Below, piece by piece: positions 45,205-55,900 of a DNA stretch of 64,000 nt. Within the stretch, counting starts at the first letter, position 1. Every line of letters starts with the position of its first letter. Location of the stretch: assembly GCA_031385005.1 (NCBI GenBank), contig JANNBB010000055.1:85742-149741 (forward strand), written 5' to 3'. The notes below the pieces were generated by a model. The model did not search any database, was not told the DNA's origin, and saw nothing but the letters and a program-made list of their open reading frames with translations. Origin of the DNA: JADKIH01 sp031385005 (GTDB lineage: Bacteria; Bacteroidota; Bacteroidia; AKYH767-A; 2013-40CM-41-45). The translations under genes were made by a program, and so were the position numbers.

Positions 45205-45292
45205 TTTATACAATTTGAAATTTTTCGCTCTCAAATTTAGCAATCCGATACTATTATTTATTTTCAGGAAAATTCTTTTACCTGAACATAAA

Positions 45293-45329
45293 AAAGAAGA
45301 GGGATTGCTTTTGGCAACCCCTCTTCTTT
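45293..45329 (-). terminator. Intrinsic terminator of the lipoprotein gene
   Basis: An 11-bp stem AAAGAAGAGGG / CCCTCTTCTTT with a 15-nt loop that itself can pair (TTGC..GGCAA). On the minus strand it is followed by a T run. It may also stop the convergent molybdopterin transcript, though the plus-strand T run is short. Confidence 0.8.
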
Positions 45330-45346
45330 GAAAAGTTTAGAAAATT

Positions 45347-45949
45347 TTAATTAACACCTGTAGAGATTCTATCCTGAATATCGTTCAGGTTACGTGGTTT
45401 AATTACGAGTGCGGAAATTTTTAAAAGGGTTTCAGTTTTTGTGCGAAGTTGTATTAATTCTCTTGGATTGTTGTTATTGAAATCTATGCGTGTAATGGCT
45501 TCTGCATTAGTTGCTGCTTTGAAAGTAGTAGCAATAGAAGGGAGATCAGGAACAGATGGAAGGTTTTCCATATCAGAAAGATTAGCTTCTGTAAACAATA
45601 CTCTCAGTTGAGTCATTACTTTTTGTGGAGCTTTGAACTCTACTTTTCCGGAAACTGCAGTATTTCTTCTGCCATTGAAAAGGATGTTGCCATCGGAGCG
45701 GATTGTTACACTGTAATCAGGAAGGTGTGTTTGGGCTGCAGAATGATCAATTGTAATTAAAGTAAATGGCGATTGATCGGCTGGTTGTTTTTGTCTGGCA
45801 AGATTTTCATTGTTTGCCTGAACGGAACTGTTAGTACTGGCGAGTTCGTCTTTCTGGCAGGCAGAAAGGAAAAGTAAAAAAACGATTAAGAAGCTTGCTA
45901 ATGAAAAGTTTCCAAGTTTTTTTGCGGATGTAGTTTCTAAATTTTTCAT
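45347..45949 (-). CDS. Lipoprotein of unknown function
   Basis: A 200-residue lipoprotein whose lipobox ends LFLSAC with the lipidated cysteine C31, followed by QKDELAS (no aspartate at +2). The mature part is beta-rich and has a SGKVEFKAPQKVMTQLRVLF strand. The start is at ATG 45949; the ATG at 45997 would add 16 residues and overlap the TATCTTTG candidate -7 box. No domain is recognised. Confidence 0.75.
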   Translation of the reverse strand: MKNLETTSAKKLGNFSLASFLIVFLLFLSACQKDELASTNSSVQANNENLARQKQPADQSPFTLITIDHSAAQTHLPDYSVTIRSDGNILFNGRRNTAVSGKVEFKAPQKVMTQLRVLFTEANLSDMENLPSVPDLPSIATTFKAATNAEAITRIDFNNNNPRELIQLRTKTETLLKISALVIKPRNLNDIQDRISTGVN

Positions 45950-45994
45950 GGCCTTTGGTTTTACATTGTTAAAAAGAAAATTGAATTTGTTTAC

Positions 45995-46002
45995 CAAAGA
46001 TA
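45995..46002 (-). promoter_or_regulatory. Candidate -7 box of the lipoprotein gene
   Basis: TATCTTTG on the minus strand fully matches TAnnTTTG, 45 nt before the ATG at 45949. No TTG lies at a usual distance, so the site is partial. Confidence 0.35.
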
Positions 46003-46159
46003 AAGAGAGAGCAAGCTGAAGGGTATTGCAATTGAGGGAACTGTAAAAAAGGAAGGTTAAATGGTAATTTATATTGGTAGATGGAAATAAAGCAGAAGTA
46101 ATAGTCTTTAAGTTCGATTTTATCTTAAAAACGAAGCATTATTAATTCCCAAGCACTGA

Positions 46160-47896
46160 TCAGTAGATAAAGAACACCGGGTATCGCATAAATGTTTTCT
46201 CAAAACTATTCGAATTTCTATAGATGTAATTTAGTTTTGAATAGGCGTCAATACCCGGATTTTCTGCCTTCCATTTTTCGAAATCAGCTTTTAGCTGAGG
46301 ATCTTTTTGAAGTAAGTCTGCTGCCTGATCTTCGTATAAATAATCAGAAAACCATTCCTTTTGCTGTAAAAATGAATCGAAAAATCCCCAGCAGAAATAA
46401 CTGTCACTTGCACGGGACGTAAGTGTTTCCAAAATATAACCCATGTTTTTTTGAGGTAGTGATATCAGGTAATCGTTTTTGTGTAGTGAATATTCTCTTT
46501 CCTGAGTTCGCGTTTTAATATTGTAATGGAGATAGTGGCCTTCTGCAGGACTTGAGACCGTTTTATAGTCGGTAATAAACGTCGCTGTTAAAGTTGCCGT
46601 AGAGTCCATTTGCATTCTGTTGAATTCGACGCCGTTTAAATGCAACAGTTGTATCAAATTATCATATGCTTGAGGAATATAGATATAACGGGGTATGGCA
46701 ATTGAATCGGATGCATAGTATGAATTATAGTAACGGATTTTTTTCTTATAGGGTTTTGTTCGATCATAATAAAGACGATTTTCATCCGTCACCGTGCTAG
46801 CTTTGAATCGTGCTTCATATCCTTTAAAATCCATTAGTTCAAATTGTGCAGTATCACACTTCCAGTTAAACAGGTAATACTTCTTTTTCATGGATTCACT
46901 AATTGCCAATTTTCTGGTTTCGATAATTTTCTCTCCATATTCATCACAGAGTTCAACAAAAGAACTCAACAGATTGTAGGTTGATTTTTTTCTTTGATAG
47001 AAGGGTTTCAACATGTGAGCTTCGCTGGTATAGCAGAATGCATGAAAGAGAGAAGCATAGCCACAAAGATATCTTGGTGTTTCTAAAAATGCAACGATAC
47101 CGCTATCCGGAATGGATTGATTTTCTAGATGCTGAATATAAGGTGACATTTCATCATTTAATTCTTTCATTTTGGAATAAAGTGCAGGAGTAAGTTTTTG
47201 ATGCATGAATTTTCCAAGATCCTTCTGTAGCTTATTGTGTTGTTCTGCAATCAATGTCATGGTGTATTGATAATCCGCACCATCACTTACATGGGTGTCG
47301 ACGATTACATCAGGGTCCCATTGCCTGAGAATGTTAATCATTGTTTTGGTGCTTTTAGAATCCGATTTAACAAAATCGCGATTCAGATCCAGGTTCAATG
47401 CATTGGCTCTAAAACCATATTCATCCGGACCATTCTGATTAGCTCTGCTGCAACAACTGCGTTGCAAGGCACCATCAATATTAAAAACAGGGATAATGCA
47501 AACAACTACATTTTCCAATAGGCGTTTGTAGAGCGGTTTGCTGAGTAAATCGGTAGCTAATTGAATGCTTGCATCAATTCCATCCGGTTCGCCGGGGTGG
47601 ATTCCATTATTGATAAATAAGACACACTTGTTTAATTCATGCAACCGCCAGGGATCAAAAACATGAGTTGTTGTTATTACGAATAAATGTAATGGCACAC
47701 CACAATCTGTGCGGCCATAAGTTATCATTTTTGCATCTTCATATAAAGAGTCTAATGCTTTGTATTTGTCTATTACTTCTGCATAGGTGAGGGACTTGTT
47801 AGAGCCAAGATCATCGGCTTGAACTTGAAAAACTGTTATTGTTGGCAGGATTAATAAAAAAAAAGAAATTAGATATTTTATTTTTGGGGTTTTCAT
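46160..47896 (-). CDS. Secreted M14-family zinc carboxypeptidase
   Basis: A 578-residue secreted metallopeptidase. A signal peptide (about 1-27, ending VQA) precedes the M14 domain, with zinc ligands H100 and E103 in GIHPGEPDG and H202 in VDTHVSDG; NLDLNRDFVKSD is the substrate-binding arginine segment. The C-terminal 250 residues form a beta-rich extension. The ATG at 47896 is used because it begins the signal peptide; the ATG at 47977 would add 27 residues before it. Substrate is likely peptides outside the cell. Confidence 0.87.
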   Translation of the reverse strand: MKTPKIKYLISFFLLILPTITVFQVQADDLGSNKSLTYAEVIDKYKALDSLYEDAKMITYGRTDCGVPLHLFVITTTHVFDPWRLHELNKCVLFINNGIHPGEPDGIDASIQLATDLLSKPLYKRLLENVVVCIIPVFNIDGALQRSCCSRANQNGPDEYGFRANALNLDLNRDFVKSDSKSTKTMINILRQWDPDVIVDTHVSDGADYQYTMTLIAEQHNKLQKDLGKFMHQKLTPALYSKMKELNDEMSPYIQHLENQSIPDSGIVAFLETPRYLCGYASLFHAFCYTSEAHMLKPFYQRKKSTYNLLSSFVELCDEYGEKIIETRKLAISESMKKKYYLFNWKCDTAQFELMDFKGYEARFKASTVTDENRLYYDRTKPYKKKIRYYNSYYASDSIAIPRYIYIPQAYDNLIQLLHLNGVEFNRMQMDSTATLTATFITDYKTVSSPAEGHYLHYNIKTRTQEREYSLHKNDYLISLPQKNMGYILETLTSRASDSYFCWGFFDSFLQQKEWFSDYLYEDQAADLLQKDPQLKADFEKWKAENPGIDAYSKLNYIYRNSNSFEKTFMRYPVFFIY

Positions 47897-48468
47897 TGTT
47901 GAATTAAAGTGCCTCCATATTAATGAATAAATAAAAGTTTGTTCTGTCAGATAAGTCAGTAATTTATTGATGGGCAATTTACAATATTTCCTTTGAGTAT
48001 TTCAATAGGGCAAATTGAAAATACATTCTGTCTTAATATCCACAAAACATTACAGGAAGTTGATGTTTACATAAAAATTATTGTGAAAGAAAGGCCCCCT
48101 TTGCTATACTCCTCTAACTTCCTCACTCCTAATACTGATCGTCGGAGGTCTATCCAAGAAAAAGAAAAGCATTAAACAAAATTCACTAAAATAACATCGA
48201 ACATCTGAAATCATTTTATTTCAAATTCCACGCAGATGGCGGCCTTTACCTGCACTATAAATAATCAAAAAAAAATGCCCGACATCCAGCGGGACCTTGT
48301 CGGTTGTTAAGTACCAAAGAGAGTCTAAATTTAGATTTGCCTGATTAAATGATTTAATGATGCTAATAAAAAACACGACAACCATCAAACAATCCCTAAA
48401 TCCCTCACTTCATTAAACCAAGCAATCAAGGTAATCAAGGTAATCCCTCCTTTCAAGGTCCTTATGTT
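47897..48468. other. Gap between the M14 peptidase and T9SS operon
   Basis: A 572-bp intergenic stretch holding the terminator of the T9SS operon near 48270 and the upstream region of the peptidase gene. A 60-codon frame at 47993-48175 has no protein-like features. A short direct repeat, AATCAAGGT twice, lies near 48425-48445. Confidence 0.5.
48270..48303 (-). terminator. Terminator of the T9SS operon
   Basis: On the minus strand CCGACA / TGTCGG (48303-48298 with 48084-side partner at 48279-48284) forms an imperfect stem with a small inner stem, then a run of nine T (plus-strand A run from 48267). It lies about 170 nt past the stop at 48469. Confidence 0.6.
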
Positions 48469-49956
48469 TTACTCCCTCACAAACCTCCTCACCACCTTCT
48501 CCCCATCCGTAACCATTTCTAAAAAGTAAACACCCTGTGAAAGATGCTGAACATTAATCTCCAGGTACTTATTATTTTTTATCGACGAATACTTCACATC
48601 CATTTTCTGTCCGAGGGTATTGAAGACTTCTAAAGCGCGTATCGTTGCATTCGCTTTTTGTGTTACATAAAGCAGCAGGGTAGTGGGGTTGGGGAATAAA
48701 TTAAATGCACTCTCCGCATCGGGCACATCATCTATCCCAATATGCAGCGTATCGCAAACGCTGCCCGCTTCTGCGCCCAGGAAGTAGTTGGGGTGGTTGG
48801 GGATGGTGAAGGCGTTTAATGCGGGTAACTGAATGCAATGCTGACAAAACGCACAACCGGAGTCTGCTACTTCCGGGAAATTTATTACATGTAATACTTT
48901 AGTACTATTACTGGAATTAATGTAAATTTTACCATCTGGTGCTAGAGCTGCCAGATAGAATAAAGTAGAGATAGGGTAATATGGCGAATAAAAAGTGTCC
49001 CAAACTGCTACAGTAGTTTGTGAAAGCGCTATATCCGTTGCATGCATATCAAATTGATAAACATATTTCATACTGGATATATACAAATATCTTCCACTTG
49101 GTGAAAATGCTGCTCCACCTGCGCCAGCGCTGTCGTTAATGGCTATATGAAGTTGATTGGATAAAGCTCCTGTACACCGATCAAAATCACAAATATCCAA
49201 ATCATCATAGGGTTCATAATAAACATACTTGTCGCCCTGTGGTGAAAAGACACATTGGCCGAAATAATTGTTTCTTCTCGTTTGTGAATAGTTAGAAAAA
49301 GGGCCTTGTATTCCATTGGGTGTAATTAGAAAAGTGTAAATATTGTTTTTCATAAACTCATGCGATATCAACCACCAGTCTCTTCCATTGGCATGTTTGG
49401 TGGCAGTCAGCCTTCCTTCAACAAGCGTATCATTCAATAAAACCGTATTTTTTTGAACCACACCTCCCAGCCCATTGTCTAGTGTCATATCAATTACGGA
49501 ATAGTATAAATAAAAACTGGAATATGTATTCACATAATCATCGGCGCTTTCATGAAACAGGTAATATTTGGTGCTGTCGTCCGGAAAAGGAATGATGAGA
49601 TTTGCCTGAGGAATGGTTAGTCCATTTTGCGAATGATCGGTAGTGAAGAAACAAGGATTTAAACCGCTGCCATTTAACATCGTATCACCATTTGCATTGG
49701 CAACATATACACCGTTGGAATAAAACAATAAATCTCCTTGAGAATTACAAATTTCTCCATTTGTACAATTTAGCTTCATTTCTCTTTGAACCGTATCTAT
49801 TACTAAATTACCACTATTAAAATCAAGGTTCATAGGATAAAAGTAAGGAAGCTGGCAGCATCCATTTCCCATTAACCAAAGATTATTAATTCCTTGACCA
49901 AATAAAATATTTAGTTGAAAAAATAAAAAATATAATAAAATAAGTTGAATGCGCAT
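48469..49956 (-). CDS. Secreted beta-propeller-like protein with T9SS type A sorting domain
   Basis: A 495-residue secreted protein. A signal peptide (about 1-20, ending LFGQ) is followed by a repeat-rich beta body with SPSGRYLYISSMKYVYQFD and SPQGDKYVYYEPYDD propeller-like blades, then a C-terminal T9SS type A domain from about 415 (FNLFPNPTTLLLYV, GVYFLEMVTDGEKV). It is exported and probably cell-surface or released. It is the second gene of an operon with the 2489-residue protein (13-nt gap). Confidence 0.87.
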   Translation of the reverse strand: MRIQLILLYFLFFQLNILFGQGINNLWLMGNGCCQLPYFYPMNLDFNSGNLVIDTVQREMKLNCTNGEICNSQGDLLFYSNGVYVANANGDTMLNGSGLNPCFFTTDHSQNGLTIPQANLIIPFPDDSTKYYLFHESADDYVNTYSSFYLYYSVIDMTLDNGLGGVVQKNTVLLNDTLVEGRLTATKHANGRDWWLISHEFMKNNIYTFLITPNGIQGPFSNYSQTRRNNYFGQCVFSPQGDKYVYYEPYDDLDICDFDRCTGALSNQLHIAINDSAGAGGAAFSPSGRYLYISSMKYVYQFDMHATDIALSQTTVAVWDTFYSPYYPISTLFYLAALAPDGKIYINSSNSTKVLHVINFPEVADSGCAFCQHCIQLPALNAFTIPNHPNYFLGAEAGSVCDTLHIGIDDVPDAESAFNLFPNPTTLLLYVTQKANATIRALEVFNTLGQKMDVKYSSIKNNKYLEINVQHLSQGVYFLEMVTDGEKVVRRFVRE

Positions 49957-49969
49957 TGGTTTTAGATAT

Positions 49970-52900
49970 TTATTTTATTACGATAAATTGTCCGACATCA
50001 ATCAAATTATTTTCATTGCTAACAATACGGTAATTATATATTCCGTTTTCAAAGCCCGATACTGGAAAGCTAAAATTAAAAAGCTCTTTTGAAAGAAAAT
50101 GAGAATGAAAAACCCGTCCGAACTGATCGCTAATTTCTAATCTTGCATTTTCAGTAATATTATAAATCAAATTTATATCATTGCTAGCCGGATTAGGGTA
50201 AAGCTTACTTTTTTGTTTGATGTTTTTAGATGTTTTATACAGGTAGCCGCTTTGCAAACATGTTAATTCATCGTCATATACCATATCAGGATCAATTACA
50301 AAGTAGAGTGCTCTTGCTCTATAGACAGCCGACCCGCCTGATAAAGGGCATTGCATAGCTACATTGAGTAACGATGCAGCATAATTAAAAATAAGTTCAT
50401 ACCTGTTTTTGGCAATAGTGTTATAATAAACCTCATTAACTATTTTTTCGTTTAACTCAATTATTTCAATGCTATTGATAGCTTGGTTTTCGCCATTTAG
50501 TAAATCCGCTTTTATATTTAGAGTACTGTCTAAAGTTTGAAATGCTAGTGTGTTGTAGGAAATTATACTTCTGATGCCCTGAATGATGGCATTTTTTGCT
50601 AAAAGTATACTGTCTTTTTCAACTTCACTCAGGCCGCCGCTTTGCAATAAATTATCATATTGCTCGATTAATTCCGATTTATAATAAATTTCCAATGCAT
50701 TGGCTTGCATGATACTTACTAATGTACCTTGATTGCTAAACAATTCATTTCTTTCAATATTTAATTGTGCAATTTTTTGTATTACCGATCCGGCATAACT
50801 AATGTAAAAGTTAGCGAGTTCAGTACTTGAATCAAGGTATGCGGGAACCTGCATAAGTTTTTCATACAATTCCACCTTTGCTTTCCATCTGGCCTGTTCA
50901 TCGAACTCTATACTCTGTGATGAATCTCTGGCAATTCGAATTAATTCAGAAAAATTTGAAGGAACAGGCTGCGGATTTTGCGTTGAATAACATAAACCAT
51001 GATGAATAGATAATAAGTCACAGTTTTCATCTCGACCTTGCAAAATATTAAACCAACCGCCATTAGTGCCGGGCAAAGGAATTGGTAAATTATTAACTAC
51101 TCCCTGTTCCACATCGTACTGATCATTCAGCACCGATACCGGATTATCATTTCTTGCGCCATATTCCGGGTAGTTATTATAAAACCAGGTATTTCCTTTA
51201 AAGGGCTGCCTGTCTACACGAGCGGATGCGGAATAATATAAGCCCCGGAAATGTTTTTTTCCAAAATCATTGGTTCTGAAAATCGTGGGATTGTTTGCAC
51301 CATCCAAACAGTTATCAGTGAACTGATAGCCAATGGAAGTATTTTCTGCCGAATTGCAACTGATATAATTAGAAGGACTTTTTGAAAACTTCATAGCAAT
51401 ATCGTTTTCTAAATAAATTTGATTGGTATCTGTTCCATAAACTTTATTGCATTCAATGTTATTATACCTTGAGTTTTGGATAAAAATTCCGGAAGCATTA
51501 ACAGGATTATCATTCTCCAAGATAATGAAATTATCCAATACTTTATAGGTTCCTGCACCGGTGAGGGAAATGCCTGCTGAGAGGCCTCCTAGTTGTGGGT
51601 GAATGTCAATAAAATTCTGACCGATGGTGCCGCCATAGTTGTATGTTGAACCGTCGGCAATAGTAATACCGTATGGGTGACTAAGAGAAGGGGTATTTCC
51701 GCGAAGACGATACATATTCCTGCCTCCCGTAAGTACATTTTCACTGATTTCTTTAATAATGGATGCATTATTAAACAAAGAAGCAATACCGCAAACATTG
51801 AAATCAATATGGTTTTTAAATATTCGAAAGGTCAGGTTCATGCCTCCGAATAAACGGTAACCATCATCGCAATTTTCCATATAATTACCCCAACTTGTTA
51901 CTCCGCATGCAAGCGAATTGATGCCTGTGAAACATTCTATGAATTCAGGATTAAGACTTTCATCCTTACCATGTTGATGGAGCTGATAAACTCCTTGTCT
52001 TCCGTCAATAAAAATGGCACTGCCGCGAGTCATGTTAAATGCCTGATAGGCATCGTAATCTTTTATCCGTCTGAAATAACAATTTCTAACATTCAGATTG
52101 CTGGAGGTTGCATGAAAGCCGAAGTTTAAATCAATAAAACGGTTTGCCGGTTTATTGAAATTACCAAAATTGATAGTGGCGACTTTATCCATCAATACAC
52201 CTGCAAAGGGCATTGTTAATGGATCAGGAAATTGTCCTCTGTACTTTTGTTTTAATGGATAGGTGGACGAAAATTCAGTACTAATGACTTGACCATAAAC
52301 ATGAATGTTCGGCGAATGCGAACCAACAGGAGAATAATAAATTCCAACATAATCATTGGTAAAATAACTTTCCTCACTGTAAACAGTGCTTTTATCTCTC
52401 GCTTCAATTCCATATTGGCAATCGTAAATAAAAGCGTTTTTTAAACTGACTATAGAACCTGATTCCGCAATAATTCCTCTTGCCATTTCATCACAAGAAT
52501 GGATGGTACTGTAGAACACAGATAACGACACCCCCGGCAACACATCAATCACCGCTCCTGGCCCAAGGATTATATTCTGACAACTTGTAAAATTAAAATC
52601 CACATCCACCGTAAATGTATCGTTGATTAAAATTAGTTGACCGGTTGTAAAAGGTTGCGATGCCGGATGAATCGGATCGTTGATAACTGCCGAAGCTGTT
52701 TTCCGGGAAAAATCATAATCCAAAACCGGGTTGAAACTTGCAGGCGTGCAGCATTGGTTGGGGTTTGGATTAATTATGATGGTGTCCGTTCCGGTTTTAC
52801 CGACGGAATCGGTTATGGTCACTATAAAGGTTGTGTTGGCATGTAAACCGCTGATGACAGGATTCTGCACCTGCGGTATGGATAATGGAGGAATGGATGT

Positions 52901-55900
52901 CCAGGTGTATGTATAGGGTGGTATTCCTGTTGCAGCCCCGGTGAGTTGCGAATATAATTGAAAGCTACCGCCTGAACAGGGCAGATTATTGCTGCTTCCC
53001 GCAAGAACGGTAAAGTTTAAAGTGCAGTCGTCAAGCTGACTCCATGTCCATTGATTTAATGACCGGATACTATCAGGGATCAATATATTATCACAATAAT
53101 TTGAATAAGTATATTGGATTGTAAAAGGTGAACCTCCTGTATATACAGTTGTAGGTACGTAAACAAACGATATACTTATAAAATCTCCCGCTAACAAATT
53201 TGAATCCGGTAGAGATTGATTGTTAATTGTTATCTGATAACCTGTATCAGGTAGTGTAAGCAAGGATGTAGAATAGGATAAGGGATAAACGTTGGGACCG
53301 TCGTGATAGTGAATAGCCAGAGCACTTGTATCAAAATTCAATTGATTTAAAGCTAATAAATCCGGAGAATTAAAAAATATGTTAAAGTTTATGTTGTGAA
53401 TACCGGCTTGTGTAACACTCAACGAGCTGTAAAACGTGTCCGGTTGACAAAGTGTGTATGTCGGTTTTATCGGCTCAAGGAAGGAAGTGACCACAGGATC
53501 CGCAAAATTTAATGTGAGTGAATTGTCCGTTGTATCGAAACATAAATCAGTATGCGACACAATGTTGCCCGTCGGATAACCACTGCAGTTCCATCCGTAA
53601 TAAATTGGAATAGTAACGTTAGCGATACAGGAATCTAACGTACAGCAGATAGAATAAAGCGGCATACTGCCTCTGTCTACGTTGCCTGCCCTGAATAAGA
53701 ATGCAGGTGTTGATATTCCGGATAAAGGCGTATAGGTTATCGCTGTTAAATGAACTGTATCTATCATGATATCAGAAAATATTCCCGGATTGGGAATTAT
53801 AATAAAAGCGTTTTCAGCATTGTCTTCCGTGGGACTAACAATATTCTTTAGCTGGTAATCAAAGCAAAAACTGGATGTATTTACAGATATATTGCTTAAC
53901 GGCAAGAAATCGATAAATCCTGAAAGATCAGGAGCGAGAATGGTATTATGAGAACTTTCAAATCGTTCAATTGTGTCTAATTGGATAGATTGTGAGCAAT
54001 TATTAAAATTCATACTGGCAAGAATAGAATGATTATTCAATGTGGTATCTTCAAATGGGCAATTGTTTGAAACAAAAGGAAAGTTTAAAGACAAATAAAG
54101 ATATTCATCACCCGAAAGCAGGTTTGGAATTGAGTCAAAACCGGCATCACAATTGGAATTGGAATAAAGTCCGGTCATGTTTTCATTGAAATCAATGAAG
54201 GCAATAGGTGAATTAAAAGTAATCTGACTGTCAACGACATTAATGATACCTGTATTAAAAATTCCCAAATGTTTGTTATATGGCAGGCAGCCAAATTCAT
54301 TATATGTTCTAATTCTTGATCCTATTTTATCCGCCTGTTGCAACGTGTAATTCGAATTCGCAGGAGGTAGGTGAATTTGATAAGCAATTGGAGGTGGAAC
54401 AGCACGAAATTCATTAGGAAATACATTGTATAAATCACCACCGCCAATGACAACTTCAGAGGTAATCAATAGTGATTTATGGCATTTGTTGTATGAATTG
54501 TCTGGTCCGGGATTAGTGTATGAATCATTAATAGCCGGAATTAAATAGTGTCTGACTGAATAAAAGGTATGTGTACCGTTTGCAGTCTGACAGTTATATA
54601 ACCAGTTGCTTTGAGGATTTACGCAATTTACTGCTGTAGGGTAGGCGGGATTGTGGTCGGAATATGCGCTGTAAATGCCCAGTGAAGGCAGGTCTACCGC
54701 TGTCAGATACATGTTCATAGCAACATTACTTATGAATCGGTTATCATCCGGATGTGATGAACTTCCGTGGTAATTTCCGCATACCTGATATTTCAGAATA
54801 AGGTCAAACTTATCTCCCTCATGAAAAGAATAAGTGGAAAGAGCCGGGTCCAATGAATGCAAAACAGATTCACTCAGGTTTAAAAAAATTATTCCCTTCC
54901 TACTTCCGGAAGTATCCATCGCATTTCTGTAATCATAATAAAGGGCATTCCAATTTGTTGTATTAGATGGAGTAACGGTTACAGGTAAAAATGGCGATGA
55001 ATTATAAGGGTAAATTGTAAATTGGATACTGATTAAATTTAAATTAAACCGGGTTGTATCACTATTGTCAATCTTTGCTTCAAGGTAAAGTTTATTGAGG
55101 TCAATGTTCATCGCCTGCAAACTGTCGATGCTGCATCCACCGCTTCCAATAGATGATATACTTGCACTGATTATAGATTCTAAAGTATCTCCAACAATGG
55201 ATTGATTGATCTTAATATTCGAGGAAGCTCGCACGGCAGGAGTATTTAAAATGCCATCGTTATCCATATCTGCCCAGCCCAGTGTGGTTCTATAAAGTAT
55301 AGAATCTGTTTCATTCACAATAATTCCCGGCACTTGACAGCCCTGGCAATGAATAAAGGTTCCGCCTGACTTCTCCGTCATCGGAACAAAGCAAGAGCTA
55401 TTCAAACCACTGAGCAATGTTTTGACCGTATATTCCGGATTCGTATTCGCTGCATAGCAGCAACAGCCATACAATTTGAATCGGAGAGTTGAACTATTCA
55501 TAAAACTGTAAAAGGAGGTAAGACTACTCCCTGTCGGAAGGTCGGTGATGTTAAAATCGGCTTGATAAACATCTTTTCCGGTACAATTTGTATGGACAAC
55601 CTTTTGAACAGTTGAAACAGGCCATAAAACAGAAGTGCCACTCTGAAATACAAATGAAGAATCAATGGTATCTAAATACAATCCCTGTTCCAATTCAAAT
55701 TGAAATCTGACAATAGCGGAAACAATCATGCTATCGGGATCATTGTGATAGGTATTTGAAAAAAAGTTAGCATCTGATTGTAAAAAATCCAATGTAGAAG
55801 TTTGAAGATTAAACAGATTATTTCTTAGCTCAAAAACTTTTGTTCCACTGCATCCGCCCGGTGCCGCATCCAGTCCGTTTGATGCCGGTGGAATATGTTC

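Noticed and set aside
47993..48175. 60-codon frame in the gap before the T9SS operon
   Set aside because: Short, low-complexity, no domain and no supporting promoter.
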